Shown: in pieces, positions 1 to 7,970 of the stretch | Numbering within the stretch: position 1 is the first letter of the stretch | How the letters are laid out: each line of letters begins with the position of its first letter | NCBI RefSeq assembly: GCF_012689525.1 | Contig: NZ_CP051516.1 | Coordinates: 4,340,001-4,404,000 of the forward strand | Reading direction: 5' to 3' | DNA from: Paraburkholderia aromaticivorans | GTDB lineage: Bacteria; Pseudomonadota; Gammaproteobacteria; Burkholderiales; Burkholderiaceae | Length of the DNA: 64,000 nucleotides | The notes under the pieces: model-generated | Seen by the model: the letters and a program-made list of their open reading frames with translations, nothing else | The model's database searches: none | Told to the model about the DNA's origin: nothing | Position numbers and translations under genes: made by a program

Positions 1-141
1 CCGCAGGATCGTGTTGATCAACCCGAGCACCACCGCGACGATCAATGCGGTGCCGAAACTGCGGATATGAATCGACGGAACGAGGTAGGTGATGATCAGG
101 AGCGCAAGCGCGTTGATCAGCCAGGTCAGCAGCAAGGTCAT
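1..141 (-). CDS. Small holin-like membrane protein (partial, C-terminus outside the window)
   Basis: The 47 visible codons begin MTLLLTWLINALALLI and are almost entirely hydrophobic, with two membrane segments separated by a short polar turn (about residues 20-28, VPSIHIRSFG). The ATG ends at base 141 and is preceded by a good AAAGGAG ribosome site. The pattern fits the small 'phage holin family' (DUF360/YvlD-like) proteins that usually follow ahcY in Burkholderiales. Despite the name these are chromosomal genes, and a lytic role should not be assumed. The gene lies 130 bases downstream of ahcY on the same strand and probably belongs to its transcript. The C-terminus is outside the window, so the family call is moderate. 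Confidence 0.6.
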   Translation of the reverse strand, partial: MTLLLTWLINALALLIITYLVPSIHIRSFGTALIVAVVLGLINTILR

Positions 142-271
142 GTAGAGCTCCTTTGGCAGGATGTCCTATAACGGGAAAAAGCGCGAAACGAGGCGGTCCT
201 GGCGGACAAAGCGGCGCATGATGCGCCGCCCTGTCGTCAAACTGTCATGCGGTCAAACCGCCGCGACGCGC
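142..271. other. Intergenic region between ahcY and the holin-like gene
   Basis: No gene is visible in these 130 bases. They contain one perfect stem-loop (211-229) and the ribosome site of the holin-like gene. Confidence 0.6.
211..229 (-). terminator. Stem-loop downstream of ahcY, possible weak terminator or attenuator
   Basis: GCGGCGCAT and ATGCGCCGC form a perfect 9-bp stem around one base. On the minus strand it is followed by TTTGT, only a short T-run. It may stop or reduce transcription between ahcY and the holin-like gene. Confidence 0.35.
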
Positions 272-1693
272 TTAATAGCGGTAGTGGTTCGGCTTGAACG
301 GACCGTTCTTGTCGACGCCAATGTAGCCGGCCTGATCGTCCGACAGCACGGTCAGGTTCACGCCGATGCGCGCCAGATGCAGGCGTGCGACCTTCTCGTC
401 CAGATGCTTCGGCAGCACGTACACCTTGTTCTCGTACTTCTCGCCTTGCGTGAACAGTTCGATCTGCGCGAGCGTCTGGTTCGTGAACGAGTTCGACATT
501 ACGAACGACGGGTGGCCCGTCGCGCAACCCAGGTTCACGAGGCGGCCTTCAGCCAGCAGGATCACGCGTTTGCCGTCCGGGAAAATGATGTGGTCGACTT
601 GCGGCTTGATGTTGTCCCACTCGTACTGACGGGTCGACGCAACGTCGATTTCCGAGTCGAAGTGACCGATGTTGCAGACGATCGCGTTGTTGCGCATCGC
701 CTTCATATGGTCGTGGCCGATCACGTGGTAGTTGCCGGTTGCCGTCACGAAGATGTCGGCCTTGTCCGCCGCGTACTCCATCGTCACGACACGGTAGCCT
801 TCCATCGCCGCCTGCAGTGCGCAGATCGGATCGATTTCGGTGACCCACACGGTCGCGCCCAGACCGCGCAGCGATTGCGCGCAGCCCTTGCCCACGTCGC
901 CGTAACCGGCGACCACCGCGATCTTGCCCGCGATCATCACGTCGGTCGCGCGCTTGATACCGTCGACCAGCGACTCACGGCAGCCGTACAGGTTGTCGAA
1001 CTTCGACTTGGTTACCGAGTCGTTGACGTTGATCGCCGGGAACGGCAGGCGGCCTTCTTTTTCCATCTGATACAGACGGTGCACGCCGGTCGTGGTTTCT
1101 TCCGTCACGCCCTGAATGTGCGCGAGGCGCGTGGAGTACCACGTCGGGTCCGCGTCGAGGTGCGAAGCGATCGACTTGTACAGCGCGACTTCTTCCTCGT
1201 TGGTCGGCTTCGAGATCACCGAGCGGTCTTTTTCAGCCTTCGAGCCGAGGATGAGCAGCAACGTGGCGTCGCCGCCGTCGTCGAGGATCATGTTGGCGAA
1301 TTCGCCGTTCGGCCATTCGAAAATGCGGTGCGAGAATTCCCAGTACTCGTCGAGCGATTCGCCCTTGAACGCGAACACCGGCGTGCCGGCCTTGGCGATT
1401 GCCGCAGCGGCGTGATCTTGCGTCGAGAAGATGTTGCACGAGGCCCAGCGCACGTCCGCGCCGAGCGCGGTCAGCGTCTCGATCAGCACGCCGGTCTGGA
1501 TCGTCATGTGCAGCGAACCTGCGACGCGCGCACCCTTCAGCGGCTGCTGCGCCTTGTACTCTTCGCGCGTTTGCACGAGACCGGGCATTTCCGTCTCGGC
1601 GATGTTGAGTTCCTTGCGGCCCCAGTCGGCAAGCGACATGTCGGCAACAACGAAGTCCTGGGAATTTTTGGAATCGATAACTGCGGCGTTCAT
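272..1693 (-). CDS. ahcY: Adenosylhomocysteinase (S-adenosyl-L-homocysteine hydrolase)
   Basis: This cytosolic NAD-dependent enzyme cleaves S-adenosylhomocysteine to adenosine and homocysteine. It removes the inhibitory product of methyltransferases and feeds methionine resynthesis. The 473-residue protein has the expected family length. The NAD-binding glycine-rich loop GYGDVGKG lies near residue 260, the substrate-binding [11 protein letters not shown] stretch lies before it, and the C-terminus is the typical HYRY. The ATG at 1693 is preferred because AAAGGAGG lies five to eight bases upstream; an in-frame GTG directly before it (1696) is a poorer choice. The leader carries an SAH riboswitch (1760-1858), so expression should rise when the substrate accumulates. 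Identification is essentially certain. Confidence 0.98.
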   Translation of the reverse strand: MNAAVIDSKNSQDFVVADMSLADWGRKELNIAETEMPGLVQTREEYKAQQPLKGARVAGSLHMTIQTGVLIETLTALGADVRWASCNIFSTQDHAAAAIAKAGTPVFAFKGESLDEYWEFSHRIFEWPNGEFANMILDDGGDATLLLILGSKAEKDRSVISKPTNEEEVALYKSIASHLDADPTWYSTRLAHIQGVTEETTTGVHRLYQMEKEGRLPFPAINVNDSVTKSKFDNLYGCRESLVDGIKRATDVMIAGKIAVVAGYGDVGKGCAQSLRGLGATVWVTEIDPICALQAAMEGYRVVTMEYAADKADIFVTATGNYHVIGHDHMKAMRNNAIVCNIGHFDSEIDVASTRQYEWDNIKPQVDHIIFPDGKRVILLAEGRLVNLGCATGHPSFVMSNSFTNQTLAQIELFTQGEKYENKVYVLPKHLDEKVARLHLARIGVNLTVLSDDQAGYIGVDKNGPFKPNHYRY

Positions 1694-1759
1694 CACGCCC
1701 TCCTTTCTAAGAAATTGACTAGAAATTTGACGTGAGCGCGGTTCGATGCGGTGGATAGG

Positions 1760-1858
1760 ACAGCGCTATGCGCATCCGAGCCCTCCGATTGAAGTCTCCG
1801 AGCCTGGCGGGCGGCCGGCGAATAGGCTGATTCGCGGTACCCGTCGCAACGCTCCTCG
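1760..1858 (-). promoter_or_regulatory. SAH riboswitch in the ahcY leader
   Basis: Read on the minus strand, the leader contains CGAGGAGCGTTGC (from 1858), then GCCAGGCTCGG (1808-1798), then AGCGCT (1767-1762). These are in the order of the SAH riboswitch core. The 5' AGCGTT can pair along its length with the 3' AGCGCT (one G-U pair), giving the closing P1 helix, and the CCAGGCTCGG block is the conserved ligand-binding part. The element starts just after the predicted transcription start and ends about 65 bases before the ahcY ATG. SAH riboswitches are an established on-switch class for ahcY in proteobacteria. Confidence 0.85.
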
Positions 1859-1871
1859 AAGACGAACGGCG

Positions 1872-1880
1872 ATTGTAGCA
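1872..1880 (-). promoter_or_regulatory. Extended -10 promoter of ahcY
   Basis: The minus strand reads TGCTACAAT, an extended -10 element (TGnTACAAT). The expected start is near 1865, a few bases before the riboswitch begins. No good -35 hexamer is visible, which suits an extended -10 promoter. Confidence 0.5.
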
Positions 1881-1988
1881 AAACGAGATGGCTTCGGGGC
1901 GCGGATCCGGTTTCAGGCTACGCGGGTTTCGTGTGCTTCGTGCGTGTGCGCAGCCGCCGCGATGGGCGCCTGGCAGGGGTAGCGCGGC

Positions 1989-2765
1989 CTACGACGCGGC
2001 GGCCTCGGCCGTCACGTTCGCCGTGCGCAATTGCGCGATGCCGGTGCGCGCGGTGTCGAGGAACTGTCTGGAAACGCGGAACGCTTCGGCGACATCGGCG
2101 GGATCCGGAATCTGAAGTCCGAGTGCGACGCGGAAGTAGCGTTCGGCGTGAATGCCCGCGTGGTAATGCATGCGCACGCGCTTCACGTCACTCAGCCGTG
2201 GGTTGCCGAATACATCGCGCAGCGCCCACGAAAACGCGCCGTCTTCGCCGCCGATACGGCGAAACGCATCGTCCATCGGAAAGCCGCCGAGCGCGAAATA
2301 AACCGCCCGGCGAATGAACAGGCCGCTCGGGACCGTATTGCTGAGCGTCGCAGCATGCGCGGCGAAGTCAGGGTGAGCCGTGAGGTCGCGCGGAAAATCC
2401 GCGTACTCGACGTCGAGCCGCACGGACGCTTCCTTGGGGTTTTGCGCGAGGAATGCGCTCGCGGCGGCGAGGGCGCCGGGCAGATATTCGTCGTCGGCGT
2501 CAAGGAAGGCGATCAGGTCGTGCGACGCATGCATCGCGCCCCAGTTGCGCGCTCGCGCCGCGCCGCCGTTGTACGGCATCCGCAGCAGACCCACGCGCGC
2601 GTCGAGGCGACCGCATTGCGCCACGATGTCCGCGGAGGTATCGGCCGAGCCGTCGTCCACCACGATGATCTGCGTGGCTTCAGGCTGGATCCGGCAACTT
2701 TGCAAAGCACGCGCGAGCGTCGCTGCGCCGTTGTAGCAGGGAATGATGATCGAAATGGGCGTCAT
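1989..2765 (-). CDS. Glycosyltransferase family 2 protein
   Basis: The 258-residue protein opens with TPISIIIPCYNGAATL and continues with VVDDGSAD, the nucleotide-sugar binding half of a GT-A fold. FLDADDEYLPG carries the metal-binding DxD motif, and GGEDGAF near residue 180 supplies the acidic catalytic-type motif of inverting GT2 enzymes. No membrane segment is present, so it is probably cytosolic or peripheral. The ATG at 2765 is chosen because the fold begins immediately after it; the upstream extension of the same frame (to 2978) is Arg-rich and has no domain character. Only a weak ribosome site is visible. The sugar and acceptor cannot be predicted. The gene stands alone, with no other polysaccharide genes near it. 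Confidence 0.85.
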   Translation of the reverse strand: MTPISIIIPCYNGAATLARALQSCRIQPEATQIIVVDDGSADTSADIVAQCGRLDARVGLLRMPYNGGAARARNWGAMHASHDLIAFLDADDEYLPGALAAASAFLAQNPKEASVRLDVEYADFPRDLTAHPDFAAHAATLSNTVPSGLFIRRAVYFALGGFPMDDAFRRIGGEDGAFSWALRDVFGNPRLSDVKRVRMHYHAGIHAERYFRVALGLQIPDPADVAEAFRVSRQFLDTARTGIAQLRTANVTAEAAAS

Positions 2766-3007
2766 GATGAACGGGCGCGATGGGCAGTTCGGCGGTGGAG
2801 ATCCTCTGATGTTATTCCGCTTGCGGCTGAGCGCATCTTGAAATCGGTGCGGCGTGCTCAGATCGGTAGCTGGCTCAGCATCTGCGCTAGCCACGGCATG
2901 CGTCGCGTGAAACCGTGCCGAAGACGGCGGCCGCAACCACAACGCGCACCGTAACGCCGACTGCCAGCGCCGTCCCAACGGCTACCCGCAACATAAACAC
3001 GATGACT

Positions 3008-3037
3008 TACAATCACTCGACCCATTCCAATTTGGAA
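3008..3037 (+). promoter_or_regulatory. LysR-type operator and -10 element upstream of the LysR gene
   Basis: TTCCAATTTGGAA (3025-3037) is a perfect dyad with one central base and fits the T-N11-A rule for LysR-family operators. TACAAT (3008-3013) just upstream could be a -10 box, which would put the dyad over the start site. This suggests autorepression. The -35 region is poor. Confidence 0.5.
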
Positions 3038-3054
3038 TTCTGGAGCCTGAGATC

Positions 3055-4017
3055 GTGGAACTACGTGCGCTGCGGTATTTCGTCGAAGTGGTGCGTCAGC
3101 GGAGTTTCACCGTCGCGGCCGAGCAGATGTTCGTCACGCAGCCGACCATCAGCAAAATGGTCAAGTCGCTGGAAGATGAAATCGGCTCCCCGCTGTTGCT
3201 GCGGGACGGGCGCCAAATGGTGCTGACCGATGCCGGCCGGATCGTCTACCAGCGCGGTCAGGACGTGCTGGCGGCGCACGCGCAATTGCAGGCAGAACTG
3301 AACGATCTCGACACGCTCGGCCGCGGTCAACTCACCATCGGCATTCCGCCCATGGGCGGCTCGCTCTTCACGCCGGCCATCGCCGTGTTTCGCCAACGCT
3401 ATCCGAAAATCGAACTCAAGCTGTTCGAGCAAGGTTCACGCGCCATCGAGACGGCGCTGATCAACGGCGAACTGGAATTAGGCGGCGTGCTGCAACCGGT
3501 CGATCCGGAAAATATCGACGTGCTGCCCATGACGCGTCAGCTGCTGTGGCTCGTCGCGCGCACCGGCTCGCGCTGGGACGAGTTGCACGAGGTGCCGCTC
3601 GTGCAACTCGCCAACGAGCCGTTCGTGTTCTACGGCGAGAGTCTTGCTCTCAATGATGTCGTTTTGAACGCGTGCCGCACCGCCGGCTTTGCGCCGACCA
3701 TCGTCGGACGCAGCGGGCATTGGGATTTCATGGCGGCGCTGGTGCTGGCCGGTGTCGGCATTGCGCTGTTGCCGGCGCCGTACTGCCGGCGTCTCGACCC
3801 TGCACAGTTCACCTGCCGGCCGGTGGTGGAACCGGAGATTCCGTGGGAAATGGCGATCGGCTGGCGCCGCAATGGTTATCTGTCGCACGCCGCGCGCGCC
3901 TGGCTCGAAGTCGCGCGCGAGGCGCTGCCCGGTCAGGCCGGCGACGATTTCATGCTCGGGCCGGGCATCGGCGTGACCGGTATCACGACGCCGTTTCCGG
4001 TTCGGCCCGCAGAATGA
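3055..4017 (+). CDS. LysR-family transcriptional regulator
   Basis: The 320-residue protein has a winged helix-turn-helix in residues 1-60 (ALRYFVEVVRQRSFTVAAEQ, then QPTISKMVKSLEDEIG), the linker helix, and a periplasmic-binding-protein-like effector domain from about 90 to 295. Translation starts with GTG at 3055, where the canonical MELRALRYF begins; GGAG lies upstream. The C-terminal 25 residues run past the usual fold. The neighbours are a glycosyltransferase and an OmpA protein in opposing orientation, so the target genes cannot be read from context. The dyad at 3025-3037 suggests it controls its own promoter. The effector is unknown. Confidence 0.92.
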   Translation: MELRALRYFVEVVRQRSFTVAAEQMFVTQPTISKMVKSLEDEIGSPLLLRDGRQMVLTDAGRIVYQRGQDVLAAHAQLQAELNDLDTLGRGQLTIGIPPMGGSLFTPAIAVFRQRYPKIELKLFEQGSRAIETALINGELELGGVLQPVDPENIDVLPMTRQLLWLVARTGSRWDELHEVPLVQLANEPFVFYGESLALNDVVLNACRTAGFAPTIVGRSGHWDFMAALVLAGVGIALLPAPYCRRLDPAQFTCRPVVEPEIPWEMAIGWRRNGYLSHAARAWLEVAREALPGQAGDDFMLGPGIGVTGITTPFPVRPAE

Positions 4018-4021
4018 TGCA

Positions 4022-4049
4022 ATGCCGCCCGGCGCAAACCGGGCGGCAT
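4022..4049. terminator. Bidirectional terminator stem between the LysR gene and the OmpA gene
   Basis: ATGCCGCCCGG and CCGGGCGGCAT form a perfect 11-bp stem with loop CGCAAA, placed exactly between two convergent genes. No long T-run follows on either side, so the call rests on stem strength and position. Confidence 0.65.
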
Positions 4050-4076
4050 GTCTTGCGCGATGATTCCAGGGCGCAG

Positions 4077-5831
4077 TTACTGCTGCGCGACGAACTCGAT
4101 GCGACGGTTGGCAAAGCGGCCGCTCGCCGTGTCGTTGCTCGCCACCGGCCGCGCCTGGCCATAGCCTTGCGCCATCAGCGAATCAGCAGGCACGCCTGTC
4201 TTGACGAAATAGGCGCGCACCGCTTCGGCACGTTGCTTCGACAATTGCAGATTCGCCTGTTCGCCGCCGACGTTGTCCGAATAGCCCGCCACTTCGAGCC
4301 GCGTCGTCTTGCCGTTGCCCGCGCAGGCGTTCAGCACGCGCGCCGACTGGTTCAGATCATCCACCGCCGAAGCCGGCACATGCGCGCTGGCGCTCGCGAA
4401 GTTGATCACCTGCAGGTTCAGCACCCTGACCACGTCCGCTGCCGCGCACGAGCTATCCGGCGTGAGCAGGTTCTTGATCGCACTGCGGAAGTTCTCGTTG
4501 GCATCGGCGACGGCGTGCGCGACGTCGAACGAACCGATCTGATACGACGTGCCGAGCAGCGACTTCAGCTTGTCGAGCCAGCCGAGCTTCTTGTCCGCGG
4601 CAGTGCCGCTCAGTTCGATGTGCGTGCCGACCACTTTGACTTCCGCGCCGGGCAGTGACAGCAGCGGCAACAGGCCGTCGAAATGGGCCAGCCAGTCGGC
4701 CGGTTTCGTGGCCGGATCGACCGTGATGTCCGGCACGAAGTTGTATTGACCAAGGCGCTTCGTCAGCGCATCCACCAGTTGCGCCTTTTCGGCTTCGCTG
4801 CCGACGGTGGCCGTCAGCGTCGGTTTACCCGCGGCGTCGACGGTGAAGCTGAGCTGGCTGTCTTGAGTCGGCGCGAGTGCGGCGGGCGGTTGCTGCGCGT
4901 CGCTTGCTGAACTTGCGGGCGTCGCGGCGCTGGCGGCGGGCGCCGACGCTGCCGCATCGCTGGCAGCTACCACAGCGGCCGAAGCCTGAAGCGGTGCCGA
5001 AGCCGGTTGCGCGGTAACCGCCGCTTCGGGACTGCTGTGTGCGCCGACGCGGCTGGCGTTCTGCTCACCTTGGCAGCCACGCAAAAACAGAAACGCCAGC
5101 ACCGCCGCGATTGCCGCGAGCAGCCACCACAGCCACGTGTGCGAGCGGCGCTCTTCGCGCACCACGGCGCCCACGGGCACCTGGATAGTCGACAACGCTT
5201 CGGCCACCGGCTTCGCTGCGGGCGTCGGATGGTCGATATGCGACGAAACAGCCTTCAGTTGCGCCAGAATGTTGCCGGCAAACACGCCGAGCCCGCCCAG
5301 GCCGAGCGCGGCCATCAGGCGGTCGTTCATATAAGGCGCAATGGCCGGCAGTTGATGGCCCAGCAGCGTGGGCAATTGCCCGGCGTTGCCCTGACCTTCG
5401 AGACAGTGCCGCTTCAGCAAGCCGAGCAGCGTTGCACCGATGATGCCCGTCATGGCATGCGTGGCGTGCGCCGGCACACCGGTTTGCGAGGCGACTTCGT
5501 CGCTCAGCGCGTCGACGCGGCGGTCCAGCGTCCGTTCGAGCAACTGCCGCCCGGCCATTTCCAGTTGGCTCAAACCATTCGTGCTGCCGATCAGGTGCGG
5601 CAGCTGTTCGGCGATATGGCCGTTCACTTCCGGCGAGAGGATCGTGGCGAAAAGCGCACGCGCACCGTCGAGCGTCGCGCCCTTTTGCATCAGACCGGCG
5701 ACGAGCGCCGGCGCCGTGGTGGCCAGCACCTTTTGCGTCGCGTCCGCCGGCAGCCCGAAGCGCTCCGCTAGCTGTCGCACCACACCGTCCGTCATGGCGG
5801 ACTGAATCAATTGAATTGCGTTGATGCTCAT
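4077..5831 (-). CDS. OmpA-family envelope protein with N-terminal DUF937-like domain
   Basis: The 584-residue protein starts MSINAIQLIQSAMTD and has a helical DUF937/YidB-like region over about residues 1-210. One transmembrane helix follows at about 233-252 (LWWLLAAIAAVLAFLFL, ending in RGC), then an Ala/Ser/Pro-rich spacer. After that come two BON-like alpha/beta stretches (about 325-450) and a C-terminal OmpA peptidoglycan-binding domain with VAGYSDNVGG and NRRIEFV. The topology implied is cytoplasmic N-terminus, inner-membrane anchor and periplasmic OmpA domain bound to the cell wall. The ATG at 5831 begins the conserved part and has GAGGAA upstream. It is transcribed towards the LysR gene. 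A joined DUF937 and OmpA architecture is uncommon; the function is unknown. Confidence 0.85.
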   Translation of the reverse strand: MSINAIQLIQSAMTDGVVRQLAERFGLPADATQKVLATTAPALVAGLMQKGATLDGARALFATILSPEVNGHIAEQLPHLIGSTNGLSQLEMAGRQLLERTLDRRVDALSDEVASQTGVPAHATHAMTGIIGATLLGLLKRHCLEGQGNAGQLPTLLGHQLPAIAPYMNDRLMAALGLGGLGVFAGNILAQLKAVSSHIDHPTPAAKPVAEALSTIQVPVGAVVREERRSHTWLWWLLAAIAAVLAFLFLRGCQGEQNASRVGAHSSPEAAVTAQPASAPLQASAAVVAASDAAASAPAASAATPASSASDAQQPPAALAPTQDSQLSFTVDAAGKPTLTATVGSEAEKAQLVDALTKRLGQYNFVPDITVDPATKPADWLAHFDGLLPLLSLPGAEVKVVGTHIELSGTAADKKLGWLDKLKSLLGTSYQIGSFDVAHAVADANENFRSAIKNLLTPDSSCAAADVVRVLNLQVINFASASAHVPASAVDDLNQSARVLNACAGNGKTTRLEVAGYSDNVGGEQANLQLSKQRAEAVRAYFVKTGVPADSLMAQGYGQARPVASNDTASGRFANRRIEFVAQQ

Positions 5832-5890
5832 CGCTTCGCTTCCTCGAGTTCCCGAACGCGCCACCTGACGCGCTCCTTTTTTGCGGCGCG

Positions 5891-5896
5891 ATTATA
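5891..5896 (-). promoter_or_regulatory. Candidate -10 box of the OmpA-family gene
   Basis: The minus strand has a perfect TATAAT 60 bases before the ATG. The -35 at the expected distance is weak (TCGTTT or similar). Confidence 0.4.
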
Positions 5897-6004
5897 GGTT
5901 TCAGGAAATCTCATAAACGAAACGGCACAATTTATGACGAATTGGCAGACGTTCGCTCAAGTTGTCTCATATTTGGCGGCAAAATCTGAAATATCACCGA
6001 AAGC

Positions 6005-7663
6005 TCAGGCGGTATTCGTCGCCACGCCGGCTCTGCCGATTGATGCCATCTTCAGCTCCGCTTGCGATTCGCGACGGGCCGCCGCGATCAGGTCGGCCGC
6101 GCGCTCACCGATCATCACCGTCGGCGAATTGGTGTTGCCGCCGATCAGGGTCGGCATCACCGAGGCGTCGACGATCCGCAGCCCCGTGACGCCTCGCACC
6201 CGCAACTGCGGATCGACCACCGAGCGCGCGTCGCCGCCCATCCGGCACGTGGCCACCGGGTGATAGATCGTGTCGGCATGCTCGGCGATCGTGCGGCGCA
6301 ACTCCGCGTCCGACTGGCCCGGATGCGTGTACAACTCGCTGCCGCCATGCAGCGCGAGCGAGGGCGCATCGAGAATGCGCCGCGCCATCCGCGCGCCGTC
6401 CACTAGCAGATCGAGATCGCGCGAGTCGCTGAAAAAACGCGGATCGATTACCGGCGCGATTCGCGCATCGGCACTCGCGAGAGTCACGGTGCCGCGGCTG
6501 TGCGGCCGCAACACGCACACGTGCAGTGAATAACCATGGCCCCAATGCATGTGACGGTTGTGATCGTCGACGATGGCCGCGCAAAAATGCAATTGCAGAT
6601 CCGGCCGGTCGAGCGTCGGATTGCTCTTTAGAAAGCCGCCCGCCTCGGCGACATTGCTCGACAGCATGCCGCGCCCGTGGCGCACGAAAGTAACGAACTG
6701 CGGCAGCATCCGCGCAATGCCGCGAATCGAAAAGCCGGTCGGCTCGATCGACGAAACCCGCTTGTTGATCGTGAAGTCGATGTGGTCGATCAGATTCTGG
6801 CCAACTTCCGGCGCGTCGTGCAGCACGGAAATACCGAGAGACTGCAGATGCGCCGCCGGTCCGATGCCCGAGCACATCAGCAGTTGTGGCGAATTGAACG
6901 CGCCGGCCGCGAGCACCACCTCCGCGCGTGCTTCGAGCGTTTCCGTGCGGCCGCCGCGCACGATCTCCACACCGCTTGCACGCTTGCCGTTGAAGGCCAC
7001 GCGCAGCACCGTCGCGTCGGCGATCGTGTGCAGGTTGGGACGCGCGCGGTCGTAGATATAGGCGCGCGCCACGCTGCAACGGCGTCCGTCGCGCTGCGTC
7101 ACCTGATAGAAGCCGATCCCTTCCTGATCCGCGCCGTTGAAGTCGCTATTTGGCTTGTAGCCGGCTTCCATCGCCGCCTGCACGAACCGCCGCGAAAATG
7201 GATTCTGATAGCGCAGATCGGAGACGGTCAACGGGCCGCTGTCGCCATGCCATGCATCGGCGCCGCGCTGATTGCCTTCGGCGCGGCGGAAATACGGCAG
7301 CACGTCCGCCCACGACCAGCCTTCGCAACCCAGTCCCGCCCATTCGTCGTAATCGAGCGGATGGCCGCGCGTGTAGATCATCGCGTTGATCGCACTCGAC
7401 CCGCCGAAGCCGCGCCCGCGCGGCTGATACCCTTGCCGTCCGCCGAGCCCCGGCTGCGGCGTGGTCAGATAACCGTAATTGGTCTTGAGTTTGTGCGGCA
7501 CCACGGCCGCCACGCCGACCGGCATGTTGACGAACAGATTGCGGTCCGTGTGCGGGCCGGCTTCGATCAGGGCGATCGTCGCGTCCGGGCAGCTATCCGC
7601 GAGACGGCTCGCCAGCGCGCAACCGCCCGACCCTGCACCGACGATGATGTAGTCGTATTGCAT
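6005..7663 (-). CDS. GMC-family FAD-dependent oxidoreductase (alcohol/choline dehydrogenase type)
   Basis: The 552-residue protein begins with the FAD-binding dinucleotide fold YDYIIVGAGSGGCALA (residues 3-18). It carries the GMC signature around GRGFGGSSAINAMIYTRG near residue 85, and a C-terminal YHPVATCRMGG with the catalytic His of the family, followed by the NTNSP motif. Members oxidise primary alcohols or choline to aldehydes. It is cytosolic or membrane-associated and has no signal peptide. The ATG at 7663 is preceded by AGGAGGAG; an upstream in-frame extension to 7711 has no support. The gene is divergent from an AidB-like dehydrogenase and an aryl aldehyde dehydrogenase, which suggests alcohol-to-aldehyde-to-acid oxidation. 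Alkanol dehydrogenase (AlkJ-like) is as likely as choline dehydrogenase. Confidence 0.9.
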   Translation of the reverse strand: MQYDYIIVGAGSGGCALASRLADSCPDATIALIEAGPHTDRNLFVNMPVGVAAVVPHKLKTNYGYLTTPQPGLGGRQGYQPRGRGFGGSSAINAMIYTRGHPLDYDEWAGLGCEGWSWADVLPYFRRAEGNQRGADAWHGDSGPLTVSDLRYQNPFSRRFVQAAMEAGYKPNSDFNGADQEGIGFYQVTQRDGRRCSVARAYIYDRARPNLHTIADATVLRVAFNGKRASGVEIVRGGRTETLEARAEVVLAAGAFNSPQLLMCSGIGPAAHLQSLGISVLHDAPEVGQNLIDHIDFTINKRVSSIEPTGFSIRGIARMLPQFVTFVRHGRGMLSSNVAEAGGFLKSNPTLDRPDLQLHFCAAIVDDHNRHMHWGHGYSLHVCVLRPHSRGTVTLASADARIAPVIDPRFFSDSRDLDLLVDGARMARRILDAPSLALHGGSELYTHPGQSDAELRRTIAEHADTIYHPVATCRMGGDARSVVDPQLRVRGVTGLRIVDASVMPTLIGGNTNSPTVMIGERAADLIAAARRESQAELKMASIGRAGVATNTA

Positions 7664-7709
7664 CCGCTCCTCCTGATGGGCCGCGTTGCTCGCGCACCCT
7701 GTCTCGTGC

Positions 7710-7727
7710 ACACTTGTCTACATGTGT
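7710..7727. promoter_or_regulatory. Imperfect dyad in the GMC/aidB divergent region, possible operator
   Basis: ACACTTGTCTACATGTGT is an inverted repeat (ACACTTG against CATGTGT, 6 of 7 pairs) located 47 bases upstream of the GMC start. A candidate -10 (TACAAT on the minus strand) lies nearby at 7737-7742. A repressor binding here could control the GMC gene. No regulator gene is adjacent. Confidence 0.3.
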
Positions 7728-7970
7728 TTCATCGGCATTGTAGGGAGCGTTCGGACACCGCGGCGGGTTCGCGCCAGAGCGATTCCTCTAAACGGAAGCG
7801 CCGTCGCGCCCCTATGATGAAAGACGCGCCAACGCCCGCCGGGCGGCTGCGCACAGCATTCAAACACGGCGTTGCACGCGCCGTCCTCTCAGCGCGCGGC
7901 ATGACACGCGGCGATTAAACAGCCCACTGCCGACCAACGCCGGCGAGCATGCGTTGAACGGAGACAGCAG

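Noticed and set aside
161..1735. Long open frame (524 codons) on the plus strand over ahcY
   Set aside because: It is antisense to a certain gene, is Arg/His/Val-rich without domains, and arises from high third-position GC.
1693..1881. Short minus-strand frame in the ahcY leader
   Set aside because: It covers the riboswitch and promoter, has no ribosome site and no family resemblance.
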